DNA of 64,000 nucleotides from Agrypnia vestita (taxonomy: Eukaryota; Arthropoda; Insecta; Trichoptera; Phryganeidae): assembly GCA_016648135.1 (NCBI GenBank), contig JADDOH010024973.1:372001-436000 (forward strand). The letters run 5' to 3'. A program made the position numbers and the translations under genes. Under the pieces are notes generated by a model, which saw only the letters and a program-made list of their open reading frames with translations, ran no database searches and was not told the DNA's origin. Positions 44,071 to 55,354 of the stretch are shown here, piece after piece (the stretch's first letter is position 1; each line of letters begins with the position of its first letter).

Positions 44071-44136
44071 GGATACAACATTTACTGTTGAGGGGATCAT
44101 TAGCCCCGAAACATGGTGATTGTTGATAATTTAATA
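44071..44136 (+). repeat. Family A ribozyme-like repeat, left part (A6), interrupted by mariner 4
   Basis: At 44085-44115 it reads CTGTTGA, GGGGATCATTAGCCCC, GAAACATG. The stem is intact; one core base differs (A to U at the fourth base). The sequence resumes after mariner 4 at 45350 (AATAAAGGTTTTATACACAG), matching the downstream part of A3. The mariner therefore inserted into this repeat. Confidence 0.55.
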
Positions 44137-45347
44137 TTAGGTCCTTACATATGAAATTGGCGTTTTGCTGTACTGGCAAATTTGATCTCAAATATATTCT
44201 CTTTGGTTGGGAATTCCAAATCCAAATTTATACAGCTATTTACTCATGTATTTGTGTTTTGAAAATTATAATTCATTTGTTTTTTCCTCAATTGTTTTTT
44301 TCTTTGCGTCACTCAGTTTACAAAATGAAAAACTTGAAATATCGCGTTATTTACGAGTACGAGTTCCACCGTGGCACCAGTGCTGCAGAAACGGCTCGAA
44401 GGATTAATGATGTGTATGGCGACGGTGCCGCAAAAGAAAACACAGTGCGTTTTTGGTTCCAACGTTTTCGTTCTGGAAATTTCGACCTGCAGAACAAGCC
44501 CCGTGGACGGCCGGAGACCAAAGTTGATAATGAAGAATTGAAGGCTATTGTGGAAGCGGATCCATCGCAAACCACATCCGAGTTAGCTGCAGGCTGCGGT
44601 GTTAGTGATAAAACTGTTTTAATCCACTTGAAGCAAATTGGTAAGGTGAAAAAGCTTGAAAGGTGGGTACCTCACGAATTGAATGAAGCAAATCAACAAA
44701 CGCGCGTTGACTGCTGCGTTGCATTACTCAACCGGCGCTCATCGCAATGGCTGAACCCTGCCGAACCAGCCAAACCATGCCCCAAGCGAAAATTGACTCC
44801 AAAAAAGTTACTTGTGAGCGTTTGGTGGACTAGTGCTGGTGTCGTTCACTACAGCTTTCTTAAATCTGGCCAGACGATTACGGCAGATGTCTATTGTCAG
44901 CAACTGCAAACCATGATGGAAAAGCTAGCTGCTAAACAACCGAGGCTGGTTAATCGCTCTAGGCCACTGCTGCTTCATGATAACGCTAGACCACACACTG
45001 CACAACAGACGGCTACCAAATTAGAGGAGCTTCAATTGGAATGTCTAAGACATCCACCGTACTCTCCGGACCTTGCCCCAACAGATTACCATTTTTTTCG
45101 AAATTTGGATAACTTCTTGCAAAGGAAAAAATTCAACTCCGATGGGGCAGTCCAAACCGCCATCAAAGATTTTGATTCCCGTCCGAATGGTTTTTTTAGT
45201 AAAGGGATCGATGAACTACCTATGAGATGGCAAAAGTACATAGATAGCAATGGTACATACTTTGATTAAATAAATATATAATAATAAAAAAAAATCGGCT
45301 TTATGTTTCTCCCATACTAAACGCCAATTTCATATGTAAGGACCTAA
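44137..45347 (+). mobile_element. Mariner transposon, copy 4, internally deleted
   Basis: A 1211-bp element with TA at 44135-44136 and 45348-45349 and intact terminal inverted repeats. It differs from the inferred 1286-bp family length by an in-frame 72-bp deletion and a 3-bp deletion in the transposase gene. It sits inside repeat A6. Confidence 0.95.
44325..45269 (+). pseudogene. Mariner transposase lacking first catalytic aspartate, frame open
   Basis: From the shared ATG at 44325 the frame is open for 314 residues. The paired-like DNA-binding domain is complete, including VLIHLKQIGKVKK and WVPHEL. After CVALLNR a 24-codon in-frame deletion removes the segment with TCDEKW, so the first Asp of the D,D34D triad is gone; HDNARPH and APTDYHFF remain. 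A further codon is lost near AIKDFDSRP. A TAG present upstream in copies 1 and 2 is TGG here, so the frame extends back to an ATG at 44151 inside the terminal repeat (372 codons). The product would be a stable-looking, DNA-binding but catalytically dead protein. Confidence 0.92.
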
Positions 45348-45349
45348 TA

Positions 45350-45400
45350 AATAAAGGTTTTATACACAGTTAATTATTTTTATAAATATAAATAATATTG
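45350..45400 (+). repeat. Family A repeat A6, right part after mariner 4
   Basis: AATAAAGGTTTTATACACAG aligns with the sequence downstream of the A3 core (AATTAGTAGTTTATACAAAG). Confidence 0.4.
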
Positions 45401-45437
45401 AAAATTATATTTTTATACTATCCTATATATTATTAAA

Positions 45438-45494
45438 TATATTATTATTCAAGTGGATTATCTACCCGGGATAATCCACATGAATAATAATAAT
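45438..45494. repeat. 57-bp palindrome
   Basis: TATTATTATTCAAGTGGATT and its reverse complement flank a short TACCCGGG-containing loop, with one or two mismatches. Confidence 0.75.
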
Positions 45495-45648
45495 ATTGAA
45501 AATTATTATTCTATTATTGAAGAAATAATCACATAACTTGAAATGATATGAAACAAAAACGTTTCTAATAAACGAAGATTAAGTAACCAGACGTAATATA
45601 AAAAATGAGGCATGTGAAGCGTTCTAATGGATGATAATCTTTTTTTTT

Positions 45649-45823
45649 AAATAGCGATGTGAACACGGAACACGTGTCACATCAATATTCTTACTATTTT
45701 CAAACTAAGCTAAACGCTTGTGCGATGAAAATAGGACTACCTTGCTGGTCTGGAGTAAGATTTGAACCCACGATCTTTGGATCAAGAGGCGAGAATCCCA
45801 ACCACAAGACCAACAAGCTACTC
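45649..45823 (-). mobile_element. tRNA-derived SINE, best copy S2
   Basis: Minus strand: GAGTAGCTTGTTGGTCTTGT, GGTTGGGATTCTCGCCTC, the B-box region GGGTTCAAATCTTACTCCAG, AAGCGTTTAGCTTAGTTTGA, ATTGATGTGACACGTGTTCC and CGTGTTCACATCGCTATTTA then an A run. It is full length, about 175 bp, with a poly-A-like tail at the left (T run 45641-45648 on plus). Confidence 0.82.
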
Positions 45824-46574
45824 TTCATATTCATTATTTTTTTTCTGATTGACGGAAGAAAAATAATGCGGTTCGATTGTGTAACATCGATTCCTTTGGA
45901 CTCAAGACACAGTTACAACGATAAGCTACCGCTCGGGATAATAATAAGTAAGATGCAATTTCGTTCGTAATTCATTTACATGAAACTGTAAAAAAAAATC
46001 TCCCAAAAGGAAGGTTAATTCGGTTGAGGTTTACTTAAAATCATATAACGTACAAAGATCTATTTAAAAAAGTGTTTGCTTGGCTTGCAATATCTACTGT
46101 AAAAGCAGTATCAATATGTTACTTAGTAATTTAATAATCTGATGAAGAACACAGGCGTATTAAGTTAAATCGTTATTAAGTATAATGTTGAGCTGTCTTC
46201 TTGACACAGTTTATTTATTAAATAATATTTCCTTGAAATGAGTGATTAATGATTAATTCCATTTTTATTAAATTTTTATTTTTTTATATAATTAATAATA
46301 TAAATATTATATTTTTTTTACACTCATACATAAATGTTTACAAATCGGTATTTTTTTGTGTGTATATACCTCACCAAAAAGAATTGTGTTTCTTGTGTGT
46401 GGTGAGAAATAACCACTTACAATCATAGGTATAAGTAGTGTAATCTAATTATATAACAGTGAGAAAGAAAGAAAAGAAAATCTAATATATCAAATCTAAA
46501 TCATTTAATCTTATAATTATCTTATAATTAAAGCAGTCAAGTAAACCATAATAAGCAGTCAAAAGTCTATAATA
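45824..46574. other. A+T-rich stretch, nothing recognised
   Basis: No feature recognised. Confidence 0.35.
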
Positions 46575-46577
46575 AAT

Positions 46578-47052
46578 GACAACCCATTCGGGTTCACTGG
46601 GGGAATATGCACACAGGGCGCAATCGCAAAACATTCACCATCATGCAAAATAAATTGAACAAATCAAATAATTGTACAGGTATCTTCATCGATTCGTGGG
46701 AAGTACTCGGCAGTATCTCCACACGAACAACTCGTATCAGAACCAAACGAAAACGGGACTGACCAAACGGCCCCAAACGGATAAGAAGCCACTCACCGAA
46801 CATACCTCAGATAGTCAGATCAAATGAATCTCCAAGTAATCCACCAATAGGTGAATTTGGATTCCCCCAAGGTACGGTCCCTAGAACTCTACCATTCCTT
46901 ACTCACGTAAAGGACACATCTCAACAAAATCAACGGTCAATTAGTATTTCACGCAGACGAGACCGCACTGTCCGCAAATTATCCTTCATGGTCAAAAGTT
47001 TACGAATCAGCAAACGAGAATCTTCTAGCATTCAACGTAAAAAAAACTTGTA
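46578..47052 (+). pseudogene. Jockey-like non-LTR retrotransposon reverse transcriptase fragment
   Basis: The plus strand, over several frames, encodes reverse-transcriptase blocks in the right order: NPFGFTGGICTQGAIA (fingers); NNCTGIFID with the motif A aspartate at 46691-46693; GFPQGTV (motif B) at 46859-46879; and VFHADETAL, a decayed FADDTAL (motif C), at 46944-46970. ENLLAFNVKKT follows. The second catalytic Asp of motif C is Glu, and an extra codon splits the box. Frameshifts and stops occur between blocks. It belongs to a different clade from the RTE-like pieces. N- and C-terminal parts are absent. Confidence 0.85.
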
Positions 47053-47267
47053 CTCAAATTCAACTTGTACTCGAATTTATTTATTTCAATGTTTCAAATT
47101 TCACACACCTACGAACTAAGTTTTTTCGAGATTTTTCTGAGTATTCATTTTGAGGAATAACTACCATTAATCGGATCTTATTTCATTGTATTTTAGTTCA
47201 GTTTATGAAATTACCAGAATATAAAATAACGATTAAAATAAAAAAGTAATAACTCACTAACTAACGG
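47053..47267. other. A+T-rich spacer
   Basis: No feature recognised. Confidence 0.3.
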
Positions 47268-47460
47268 TAATACTGTTTCACTGCAAGGGTAGGCAGAGAG
47301 GATAGAACGCAACATTCTTCTATCTAGGTACACCACTTTATACTTCGGCTACATTCAACATTTTCTCATACACGCTCTACTTTTGGTGGGGCCTTTAACA
47401 AGGCCATCCTTCAATATTTGTAGAATCGGATTTTGCCAGATCTTCCGCGAAATATATACC
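47268..47460 (-). repeat. Family F repeat (F3)
   Basis: CTGTTTCACTGCAAGGGTAG, AGAGGATAGAACGCAACATT and ACAAGGCCATCCTTCAATAT match F2 in order. Confidence 0.5.
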
Positions 47461-49243
47461 TTTTTTACATATAATATAATATTATAATTAATAATAGTGC
47501 GGTTAGCGGAGCATAGGTGCAAGCGAACCAAGGTTTCCGACTCCCTTCATAAGTCATGGGCTATATAATATCATGGTAGAAGATGCCGACCAGCAATTTT
47601 CTTTAACCGTCGGATTTATGACCACGATTCCATTCATACCCTGAACCACCTCCCGGTGAAGGAGCCCCTCCCGCCGCAGCCTGCCGACCTCCCGAAGGGT
47701 TGGGGTGGTTATTTTTTATTATTTCGGGTCAGTTATCAAAAGAACAAATCTATCATTCTCGATTACGGATTCACACTCAAACATTCCCTTCATTTTCCCG
47801 TCCATGTAAATCTCGGAGTAATCGGTTAATCGTATATTACGTGGTCAGTCAGTGTTGCGAATCCGAAGATAAAATTAACATTTTTAGTTTATGGTTCTAC
47901 GTAAAATGTAATTCTCGTTTCACAAGACATAAGATAATACACTTTATAACGACATGTAATTTGCATTAGCAGTTCGCTTTGTTACAAATGCAATTTGTTC
48001 CAACGTTACTTCATGTAGATATCTATGTACTTACATATATTCTTTCGCTGTTGTGAAGTAACGCTTCGTTAACACACTTTTACATAATATGTATCAAGAT
48101 ACTTATACTTATGTACGTGTTTCTATCGTTGTGACACAATCTTTTGACGATAAATATATTTTTTGTATTGTTTTTAACTGCATGACAAATTAAACAATGA
48201 TTAAATGTGTTTTTTTTTCAAAACCAATTATATATATAAATAGCTTCCAAAAATAACTTCAAAATATTTTATAATTTTTTTTACAGAAAAACTAATAAAC
48301 TACGTATACAAAATGTTTAATTTTTGCTCATCATCTCATCACAGGCGTATTTCAATATGGATAGCATTACAAATATAAGTGTGTGTATAATAATGTACCT
48401 ACGTAAAATTAACAAGAATTGAATATCCTAGCCAAGCTGGTCAGTTTTGATTTTTCTAATAAGTTTAATTTCTTGTAAATTATGTATATTTATTCATACA
48501 AAAGATATGACAAATTGTTAAAGTAATATTTTAAGTTGATGTATTCTTATTTGGATATCGTTTTCATTTAATTTTTATTACCGTATTTTTTATTATTAAT
48601 CGACGAATTTGGGCGGAAGTTGAGGGAACTGAATACACGCGCAGTTCCTGTCATTATTTAATTTTTATTTGACAACTACGTTCTAAATCATAGGCTGTCA
48701 TTTATATGGTTGAATTGTTATTTAGAGGATATAAAATTTACGGCTAAAAGCATTCATAAATACATATTAAACACAAGTCCTAATTATTACTTGATATCTG
48801 AAAACCAACAAAATATTCTATTATTTAAAAGCAATGATGATAATATTGAAAAAAAGGTATATCGGATTAGTACGATATTGAAAAAAAATAATATGACGAC
48901 CCTCAAAATATTTATTCCCTATTTTTCATAATAAAATTTTTTATTATATTTCAAAACAAAATAGTATAAAAGTATGCATAGAGAAATTTCCACATTTTAC
49001 AAAACTTTTTAATTGTAAAAATAACGCAAACCAGAATCAGAATAGAGTCGAATATATTTCAACGTTGTTTTTTATTTTTAAAATCTTTACACTATTCCGT
49101 GTTCACATCTCTACTTTAATAAATTAATACCCAAGTTCAAATTTATTTTCATTTCAAACTCCACCTGTCAATGAGAGATTCTATTTCTTGAAACTTAAAT
49201 AATGAAAAAAAAAATTAAACACAGGTAAAGATAACAAAGTTAT
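47461..49243. other. Stretch with no recognised gene
   Basis: 47490-47700 is less A+T-rich (CACCTCCCGGTGAAGGAGCC, CGCCGCAGCCTGCCGACCTC) and may be the decayed 5' or coding part of a retroelement; no domain was identified. The rest is A+T-rich. Confidence 0.35.
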
Positions 49244-49250
49244 TATATAT

Positions 49251-49286
<36 letters not shown>

Positions 49287-49288
49287 AT
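49244..49288. repeat. TA microsatellite
   Basis: About 45 bases of TA repeats with one phase break near 49261. Confidence 0.9.
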
Positions 49289-49629
49289 AATCTATCACCA
49301 TGTCTTAAGTTAAGATAAAGCTTCGTGTTGCATAAATTTAAGAAAGGTTGTAAATTGATAAATATTATTTTTGTATAAGATAATATTACGTTTACATTTA
49401 CAGACATATTCACTATTTACGGAATTATAAATAAATAATTAAAAACTATAAATGATTTTTAAAAAGTTTTAAAGATACTCAAAAAGTAGGTAATATTATG
49501 ATGATTAATCGAGATGATTTTGAAGAACATATCAAAATAAAAACAAGCTGGTACTACAAATACACAGGAGCCCTAAGTTCCCACAGCCAATCACTCCATC
49601 TACAACTATACTATTACAAGATAGTATCA
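49289..49629. other. A+T-rich stretch, nothing recognised
   Basis: No feature recognised. Confidence 0.35.
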
Positions 49630-49860
49630 GATCATTTATGAACAAAACGCTGACAGGGCGTGTCGTGACGTCACTCATCGCAATAATCCCACGTGTCCGT
49701 GTTTAAACTCACCCATCATCATAACTGCGGTCGGAAAGAAAACGTGCACCTGTTGAATTAATTTATAAGCGAGAGATATTATCGGCTTAAACATTTGAGT
49801 AATGGGACTATCTTGTAACTTGACCCGTACCTTCACGCATGCCTTACCCCCGAGAATTTA
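49630..49860. promoter_or_regulatory. Candidate regulatory island with CRE and E-box words
   Basis: A perfect TGACGTCA (49666-49673, CREB/ATF-type) is followed by CACGTG (49690-49695, bHLH E-box) and GTGCACC, in low-repeat DNA more G+C-rich than its surroundings. No open frame of interest. Function is inferred from motif content only. Confidence 0.3.
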
Positions 49861-49984
49861 TAATATTCTTTGTTTTATGATACAACATATTTATTTTGTA
49901 CTTTCTACACAAAGTGGCACTTTCTCAACAAATGAGCAAATAGAGAGAGTATCGTTATACTTCCCACCGTTCATCTCTTCTAGC

Positions 49985-50440
49985 AGGAGCGTGCAGTGAG
50001 AAAGTTGAAAGATGACATGTTCGTAAACATATATTTTGAAAAAAACGAATTAAAAGATATTTTTCTTATTATTATTAAATTGGCTGAAGGCCACCTCTTC
50101 TGATGTGGGCTCCCAGCTATCTTTCCATGTTTAGGTCTTCCTGATATCCTTCTATCCTCTAGTTTCCCATGTAGTGCAAGGTGTGGTTATCTGGGATTGC
50201 AATATCTTTGGAGAGACCACCGAAAAGGTTTTCCTTTGTCTCCCCCATCTGACAACATTGTGGATATCATATATTTTTAAAATATATATTTCGTAATATT
50301 CCTGTTACAGTTATTATCATAATATTCATAAAGAAATAAATATATCATAATATTCTGTTACATAAATATTTTATTTTGATGTTTTTTTCCAAAATATATG
50401 TAAGCATAAAAGTCATGTTTCATGTTTCGCTGCACGCCCC
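49985..50440 (+). mobile_element. Family G element with inverted termini and nested insertion (G2)
   Basis: The left end AGGAGCGTGCAGTGAG and right end CATGTTTCGCTGCACGCCCC are inverted repeats. Inner blocks GAATTAAAAGATAT and CGTAATATTCCTGTTACAGT match G1 (13503-13716). Between these two blocks about 215 bases (50065-50280) are absent from G1 and come from a retrotransposon tail. Noncoding; hAT-like or MITE-like in appearance, but no target duplication was confirmed. Confidence 0.5.
50065..50280 (-). repeat. LINE 3' end nested in family G element
   Basis: On the minus strand it encodes RKTFRWSLQRYCNPR and GRPKHGKIAGSPHQKRWPSA around stops, and ends in an AATAATAATAAG tail near 50068. This resembles the C-terminus of a decayed non-LTR or similar polyprotein. 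Its absence from G1 shows it inserted after family G spread. Confidence 0.45.
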
Positions 50441-51329
50441 CATCTTCTAATAATTTGTACCCTAATACTTCATTTAGTCCGGGTAATCGGTTCCGCCAAT
50501 TCAATATCCAGGAGTGATTGAAACCAGATTAATCGAGAAAACTCAATACATTCAAAAAACTAAACGCACTAAAATAAATTCAAATGTCTTCATAAGAAAT
50601 ATATTTTATTCTACATTATTTTATAAAATGAACGTTTTTATGAAGTAAACATTTCCGCTACATGTTTCGCTACGTGCTTCGTGCACAATTTCCGTTACAA
50701 CTTTTTTTTTTACCAAATGCGCCAAAAGAAGTATAACTTCAAAAATGTGTTATGTTTGCGTCTTAGCTTACTCTATCAATTATTTACTCTATAATTTAAA
50801 AGTTATCGTGTATAATGTAAGGAGATGTGGATCATTCCATACGTATAAGTAGTAAGGCGGTACATAGGGGCAGCAAATTGGAGGCGGAATATAAAAATTT
50901 TATTAAGGTAAAATATTAGAATTTCCGTTCTGTGAATAAAAACCGGAAAATGTTTAAACGACTCTTTTAGGGCCTCATTTCTTAAAATTCTCCGAAAATA
51001 AACTTAAATAAATGTGTGGAAAAATATGGACGGGCATGACCCATAAATTTATGTTTGAAATTTGAAATGGACCAGATTATAAAACAATACAATTAAAAAC
51101 AACACCGCGACTCATACACTAAACACATCCACCAAAATTATCAAGAGCCGATTGTAGGTGAACTCATTTTAAATAATTTTACAATCAATCCATCTCAAGA
51201 AGTAAAAGCTCAAATAGAGAATTGCGTTTCTCGGAATGACTTTTATATTTTTATACTCGGAATGACTATGAAAACCGTTATTTTCTAACCGTGACATAAA
51301 CCTACAATATAAAATGCGTATGGTTCGAT
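50441..51329. other. Mostly A+T-rich, nothing recognised
   Basis: A patch at 50830-50920 (GTAGTAAGGCGGTACATAGG, GGCAGCAAATTGGAGGCGG) is less A+T-rich; no motif identified. Confidence 0.3.
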
Positions 51330-51650
51330 GTTATATTTTTGCCATTCTCTTATACAGGATGGACGCATGGACACTTAACCGTGAACTAATCTACAAAGTC
51401 GAGGCTTTTGATACGTGGATCCTTAGACGCAAATCCTGGTGGATAGAGTGACGAATGATGGAGTCCTCCGGCGTACGGAAAAAGACCGTAGGAAGACGCC
51501 GCATCGCATGGTTGCGTAACTTGAAGGACTGGTATAAAGTGTAACTCGACTCAGCTGTTCCGTGCGGCGGTAAACAAAATCGTAAGTAATTGCCAGAATG
51601 ATCGCCTATCTTCGATAGGAGATAGTACCATAAGAAGAAGAAGAACTCAA
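51330..51650 (+). pseudogene. Non-LTR retrotransposon C-terminal fragment with GAA tail
   Basis: Plus-strand blocks DAWTLNRELIYKVEAFDTWI, RKTVGRRRIAWLRNLKDWY and LFRAAVNKIV, with stops between, are the conserved tail of a widespread insect LINE family. The middle has been shortened. The fragment ends in AAGAAGAAGAAG at 51632-51644. Confidence 0.75.
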
Positions 51651-51774
51651 CTACACCTTGACTGACTTTTTTAGTGAATTTGATGAATTTAAAATGATTT
51701 TGCGATTTTTATTTCTCATTTAACTGCATTCTGATTTACATTTCTCAGTAAATTTGTATACCTAAGAAAAATTA
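51651..51774. other. A+T-rich spacer
   Basis: No feature recognised. Confidence 0.3.
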
Positions 51775-52270
51775 TTACAGGAACGGCGGAGGAGAACGGC
51801 ATGCTCAAATTTGCTTAAGGGTAAAATTTTACCCAGCGACGTCACCGCAAGAGTGCCCTATCATTGCAGTTTGTCGAGAAAGTGGAGTGACCACCACGTG
51901 AGGAGACGACAGCGGGAATAAGTGTCGGGCGGCTCGCGCTGGGCAGGTGCGGCCCTGCGTGAGACCGGCGCGACTATTGTACCGCGCCGGGTGAGAATGT
52001 TCCACGCCATCCGATGTGTGAAATTAGTACGAGTAAATGATTTTCTTCAGAGGTGTTAATTAAACATTTTACCACCGCGTATGAAATTTTTAATCTGAAA
52101 AATGTTTATGGTTTTTAAAACGCCTACCTAATTGGGAGGAGGTGTTTATAATTTTTCCTTAATTAGCGCGTGAATATTCACGCCGGTGATTATTTAAAAA
52201 ATGTGCAAAATTCAATTTCCACACGGCGTGTGGTGATTTGATTGTAAAATTATGTCAAGATTTAACTTCT
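51775..52270. other. G+C-rich island and adjoining homeodomain-site-rich DNA
   Basis: 51785-52020 is the largest G+C-rich patch in the window (TCGGGCGGCTCGCGCTGGGC, GACCGGCGCGACTATTG), with CCACGTGAGG and CAGGTG words. A 45-codon frame with no upstream ATG does not look coding. 52130-52260 carries CTTAATTAGCGCG and GGTGATTATTTAAAA, words typical of homeodomain-bound enhancers. It could be a promoter or first exon plus enhancer; this is inference. Confidence 0.3.
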
Positions 52271-54415
52271 GTATGTATCGTATTCATTTTAAAGATATCA
52301 CATTTTATTTGTCACTTTCGATTTTACTATTGTACTTTAACCTTTAAATCATTGAGTAACTAACTCTATTCTAACGCTTTCAAACAAAAAAAAACTAAAT
52401 CAAAAAATATAGTATTAACCGAAAATCGAATTTGGAACATTCTATTGTCGATAAATGGATTTTCTGTTCCTAAGTGTCTCATTAATAAGGTAACAAATAT
52501 TATACATTGAATCTGATGACAAAAGAACGGCCATGGGCTACAGTTAATAAAACAATTCAGGTTCAGGTCCTGGTTGTGATTATATTTTTTGATAGTTAGA
52601 ATTTTTGTGCATCTATCTAAGTAGTTGTTTATTTTTTTGTTAATTTATTGTATTTATTTAAATACATAAACAATAATAATTTAAATACTGTGATTTCATA
52701 AATACATTTATTACGATTTTCAATTATATCATTAATTTCATTATGATACATTTCATAATAGTTGGATAATTTATATAGCGCCGCTTTCGCGAATAGGTAC
52801 TCGCCTCAAGGGCGCTTATTAAATTTAAATATTTCTGACATTATACATCAAAAGCGAACACTTGAATGGCAATATTTATTGACTTGTCAATATTCTTCAA
52901 ATTTACTAAGATAATATTTAATATGTTGTAATAAAAAATATTCCAAATATTTACAAATTCAAACGCGGCAATATTAGCTTCCTTTTGTAATATTAACGAA
53001 GAATTTATAACCTAATTTGCATTCGAATGCATTGCTGAACCTATAACTGTTTTAGTACTGCAATAAAGTGAAACGTTCACACTTGTGACCGGATGTCCGG
53101 TTGGTAATGTGAAATTAAATTGGGACTATCGCAAAATAGTCATAAATATGTATTTATTCCGGAAAATAAACAAATTTGTTCGTCAAATGTAAGGGATAAA
53201 GAACTTGGACATTTTAAAAATAAATGCAGTGTGATACAAATTACGTATTATTAATGAGTCTGTAATATTATTAACGACTTTATTGCGAAAACCTGTATGT
53301 ATGTGTTATCCGTGTGCTCGTGAGTTTATGAATCACTAGCGTGTGGATTGATTTTCCAGATATATATATATATATATATATAATATCAAAGACATCAACA
53401 ATCTGTATATTATATTTTTATATTCTCATTTCATAACCTCAAGTAAAATTTCTTTCACGCAAAAATCGCTTTCCCCATATATCTATGGAAATGATTATTT
53501 ATCGTTCAATATTTTTAATTATTGAATCCATAAGGATGCAAAAAGTAATCGTAACTCTGTTAATAGAGTTTCTTTTTGGTCATATTGTGCGGTAGGCTCA
53601 TACTTTGTAAGGCTAATGTACTCCCGTATCCAGTAAAAACTCACTGTTTTCAGGATACTAGTTTATTCTCTATCTATTTCATTTGATATGATTATAAGCC
53701 GGCCTATTAGTAATCATTATGATCACAGTCCTAGATATAGTTGAAGGTGAAATCATTGGCGTTAAATTGCCAATCAAACTAATAGTAAAACATTTTATGA
53801 GAAATAACTAAATATTTTAAATATCAATGTGAAACACACAGCTTTCAATGGTATCGGAACATGTGACGTCCGATAGTACATGGCAAGTATTTAGGGAGAA
53901 ATGAAAACTTGACTGAATGGTGAGCATAGATATATGATGATCTTGTTTCGCTCATACATATGCTAATCTCGTTAATCATAGGACTTCGTTATTGAAGATC
54001 TGTAATATTCCCCCTTCATCAAGGTGAGATTCGTTCTTTTATATTCACTTACATTACATAGTTGTAGGTAAACCTTTGTATAATAAACATATTGTATGTA
54101 CTTACCTGATTCTCAAAAAACCTAAGAACATTCTTAGTCTAAATCTTTAAATAATAGTCCACATAAAACACATATTGCTGTATTCAAATATGTTACCAAG
54201 AAAGTAGTTAAACACCTTGACAACATGATTAAAGTTATGCGTTTTACAAGCTGACCGTTATAGTTATATTCTAATTATGCAAATGGCTACCTACGCCCAC
54301 AGCCCCAATAATAATCAGTAAAACGTCTTGTCCGTATTTTTATAATAAAATACCGAAACGAATGCCCGGAACAAAACAAATATTTACAGTCGTAAATTAT
54401 AAGATGTAAAAATTG
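52271..54415. other. Mostly A+T-rich, nothing recognised
   Basis: A TA microsatellite lies at 53360-53382. A family B tail-like word (AACCTAAGAACATTCT, 54120-54135) is seen without the rest of the repeat. Confidence 0.35.
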
Positions 54416-54650
54416 ATATCATTCACGGAGTTTAATACGGAGGTAGGTAGGCGAGCAGTGGGCATGGGTGCACGTCACCACACAAAATTTACCCGGGAAC
54501 AATTTGTTACAGTTGAAATGTGAGGAGTGTTCCAATAAAAATTTGAATAAATTGCCATCGCCGGAAGCGGGAGTGTCCATACCATTTCATAATGGTGTAA
54601 AATGTTCAACTTTACCAGCTTTTTGTGGATTAAAAAAGTATTTATGTTGA
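54416..54650. other. Balanced-composition patch
   Basis: A 60-codon plus frame at 54468-54650 starts at GTG (read as M) and reads HVTTQNLPGNNLLQLKCEEC. It is not recognised. Candidate exon or conserved element, weak. Confidence 0.2.
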
Positions 54651-54950
54651 TAATGCTTTTTCATTATATATTTTTATTATAATGCATATACGTAGGGTTA
54701 GTTATTTAAATACGTGAATCACGCACATTTAATTTTCGAAAGATTTTAATTAACTTAATCAGATTATATATACATATTGAATTAATTTTTAAACAAAATT
54801 ATGGTTTTATTATTTTTCTTTACGCATCCTGATTTATCCTGTGTAAATGTTTAAGATCACCACAATTTTAGACATCGAACCATTTTCTGAGATTACGCAA
54901 ACATGACAATCAATTTCTACCACCTTAACCTTCGCGGATGCTTGTTCTTT

Positions 54951-55116
54951 ATATTTTTTAATGGGATGCGAATACGGAAAGCATGTCGTATCAATATTAT
55001 TACTATTTGCAAACAAAATTTTATCCTTATTCTTACTGATCTTCTGGAATGTGGCTCGAACCATCGACCACAGGATCACTAGGCGAGAGTCATAACCACT
55101 ACACCAAAAAGCTACT
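54951..55116 (-). mobile_element. tRNA-derived SINE, copy S4
   Basis: Minus strand: AGTAGCTTTTTGGTGTAGTG, GTTATGACTCTCGCCTAGTG, the B-box region GATGGTTCGAGCCACATTCC, ATAGTAATAATATTGATACG and TTTCCGTATTCGCATCCCAT. All SINE blocks are in order, moderately diverged. Confidence 0.78.
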
Positions 55117-55354
55117 GAAGCTACTTCTACTTTAGGTAATACTAGACTAGCTCCCGTTGGCCGACAGTGCGTGCAAATTACGCATGGCGGTAGACTCACC
55201 AGTGTTTAAGTAACGAAGAAGATGAAAAATAAGTATAAGTGTAAAATAAACAAAATCTATGGAAGCGTAGTAACCTGGCAGCAGAATTTTTATTTATAAA
55301 ATATAATAAAGATAAATTCGCAAAAATAAATTCATGATGATGATAATAGCATCT
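55117..55354. other. A+T-rich spacer
   Basis: No feature recognised. Confidence 0.3.

Noticed and set aside
46594..46803. 69-codon minus-strand frame
   Set aside because: Shadow of the plus-strand reverse-transcriptase fragment.
54120..54135. Further family B copy
   Set aside because: Only a 16-base word of the tail matches; too short to exclude chance.
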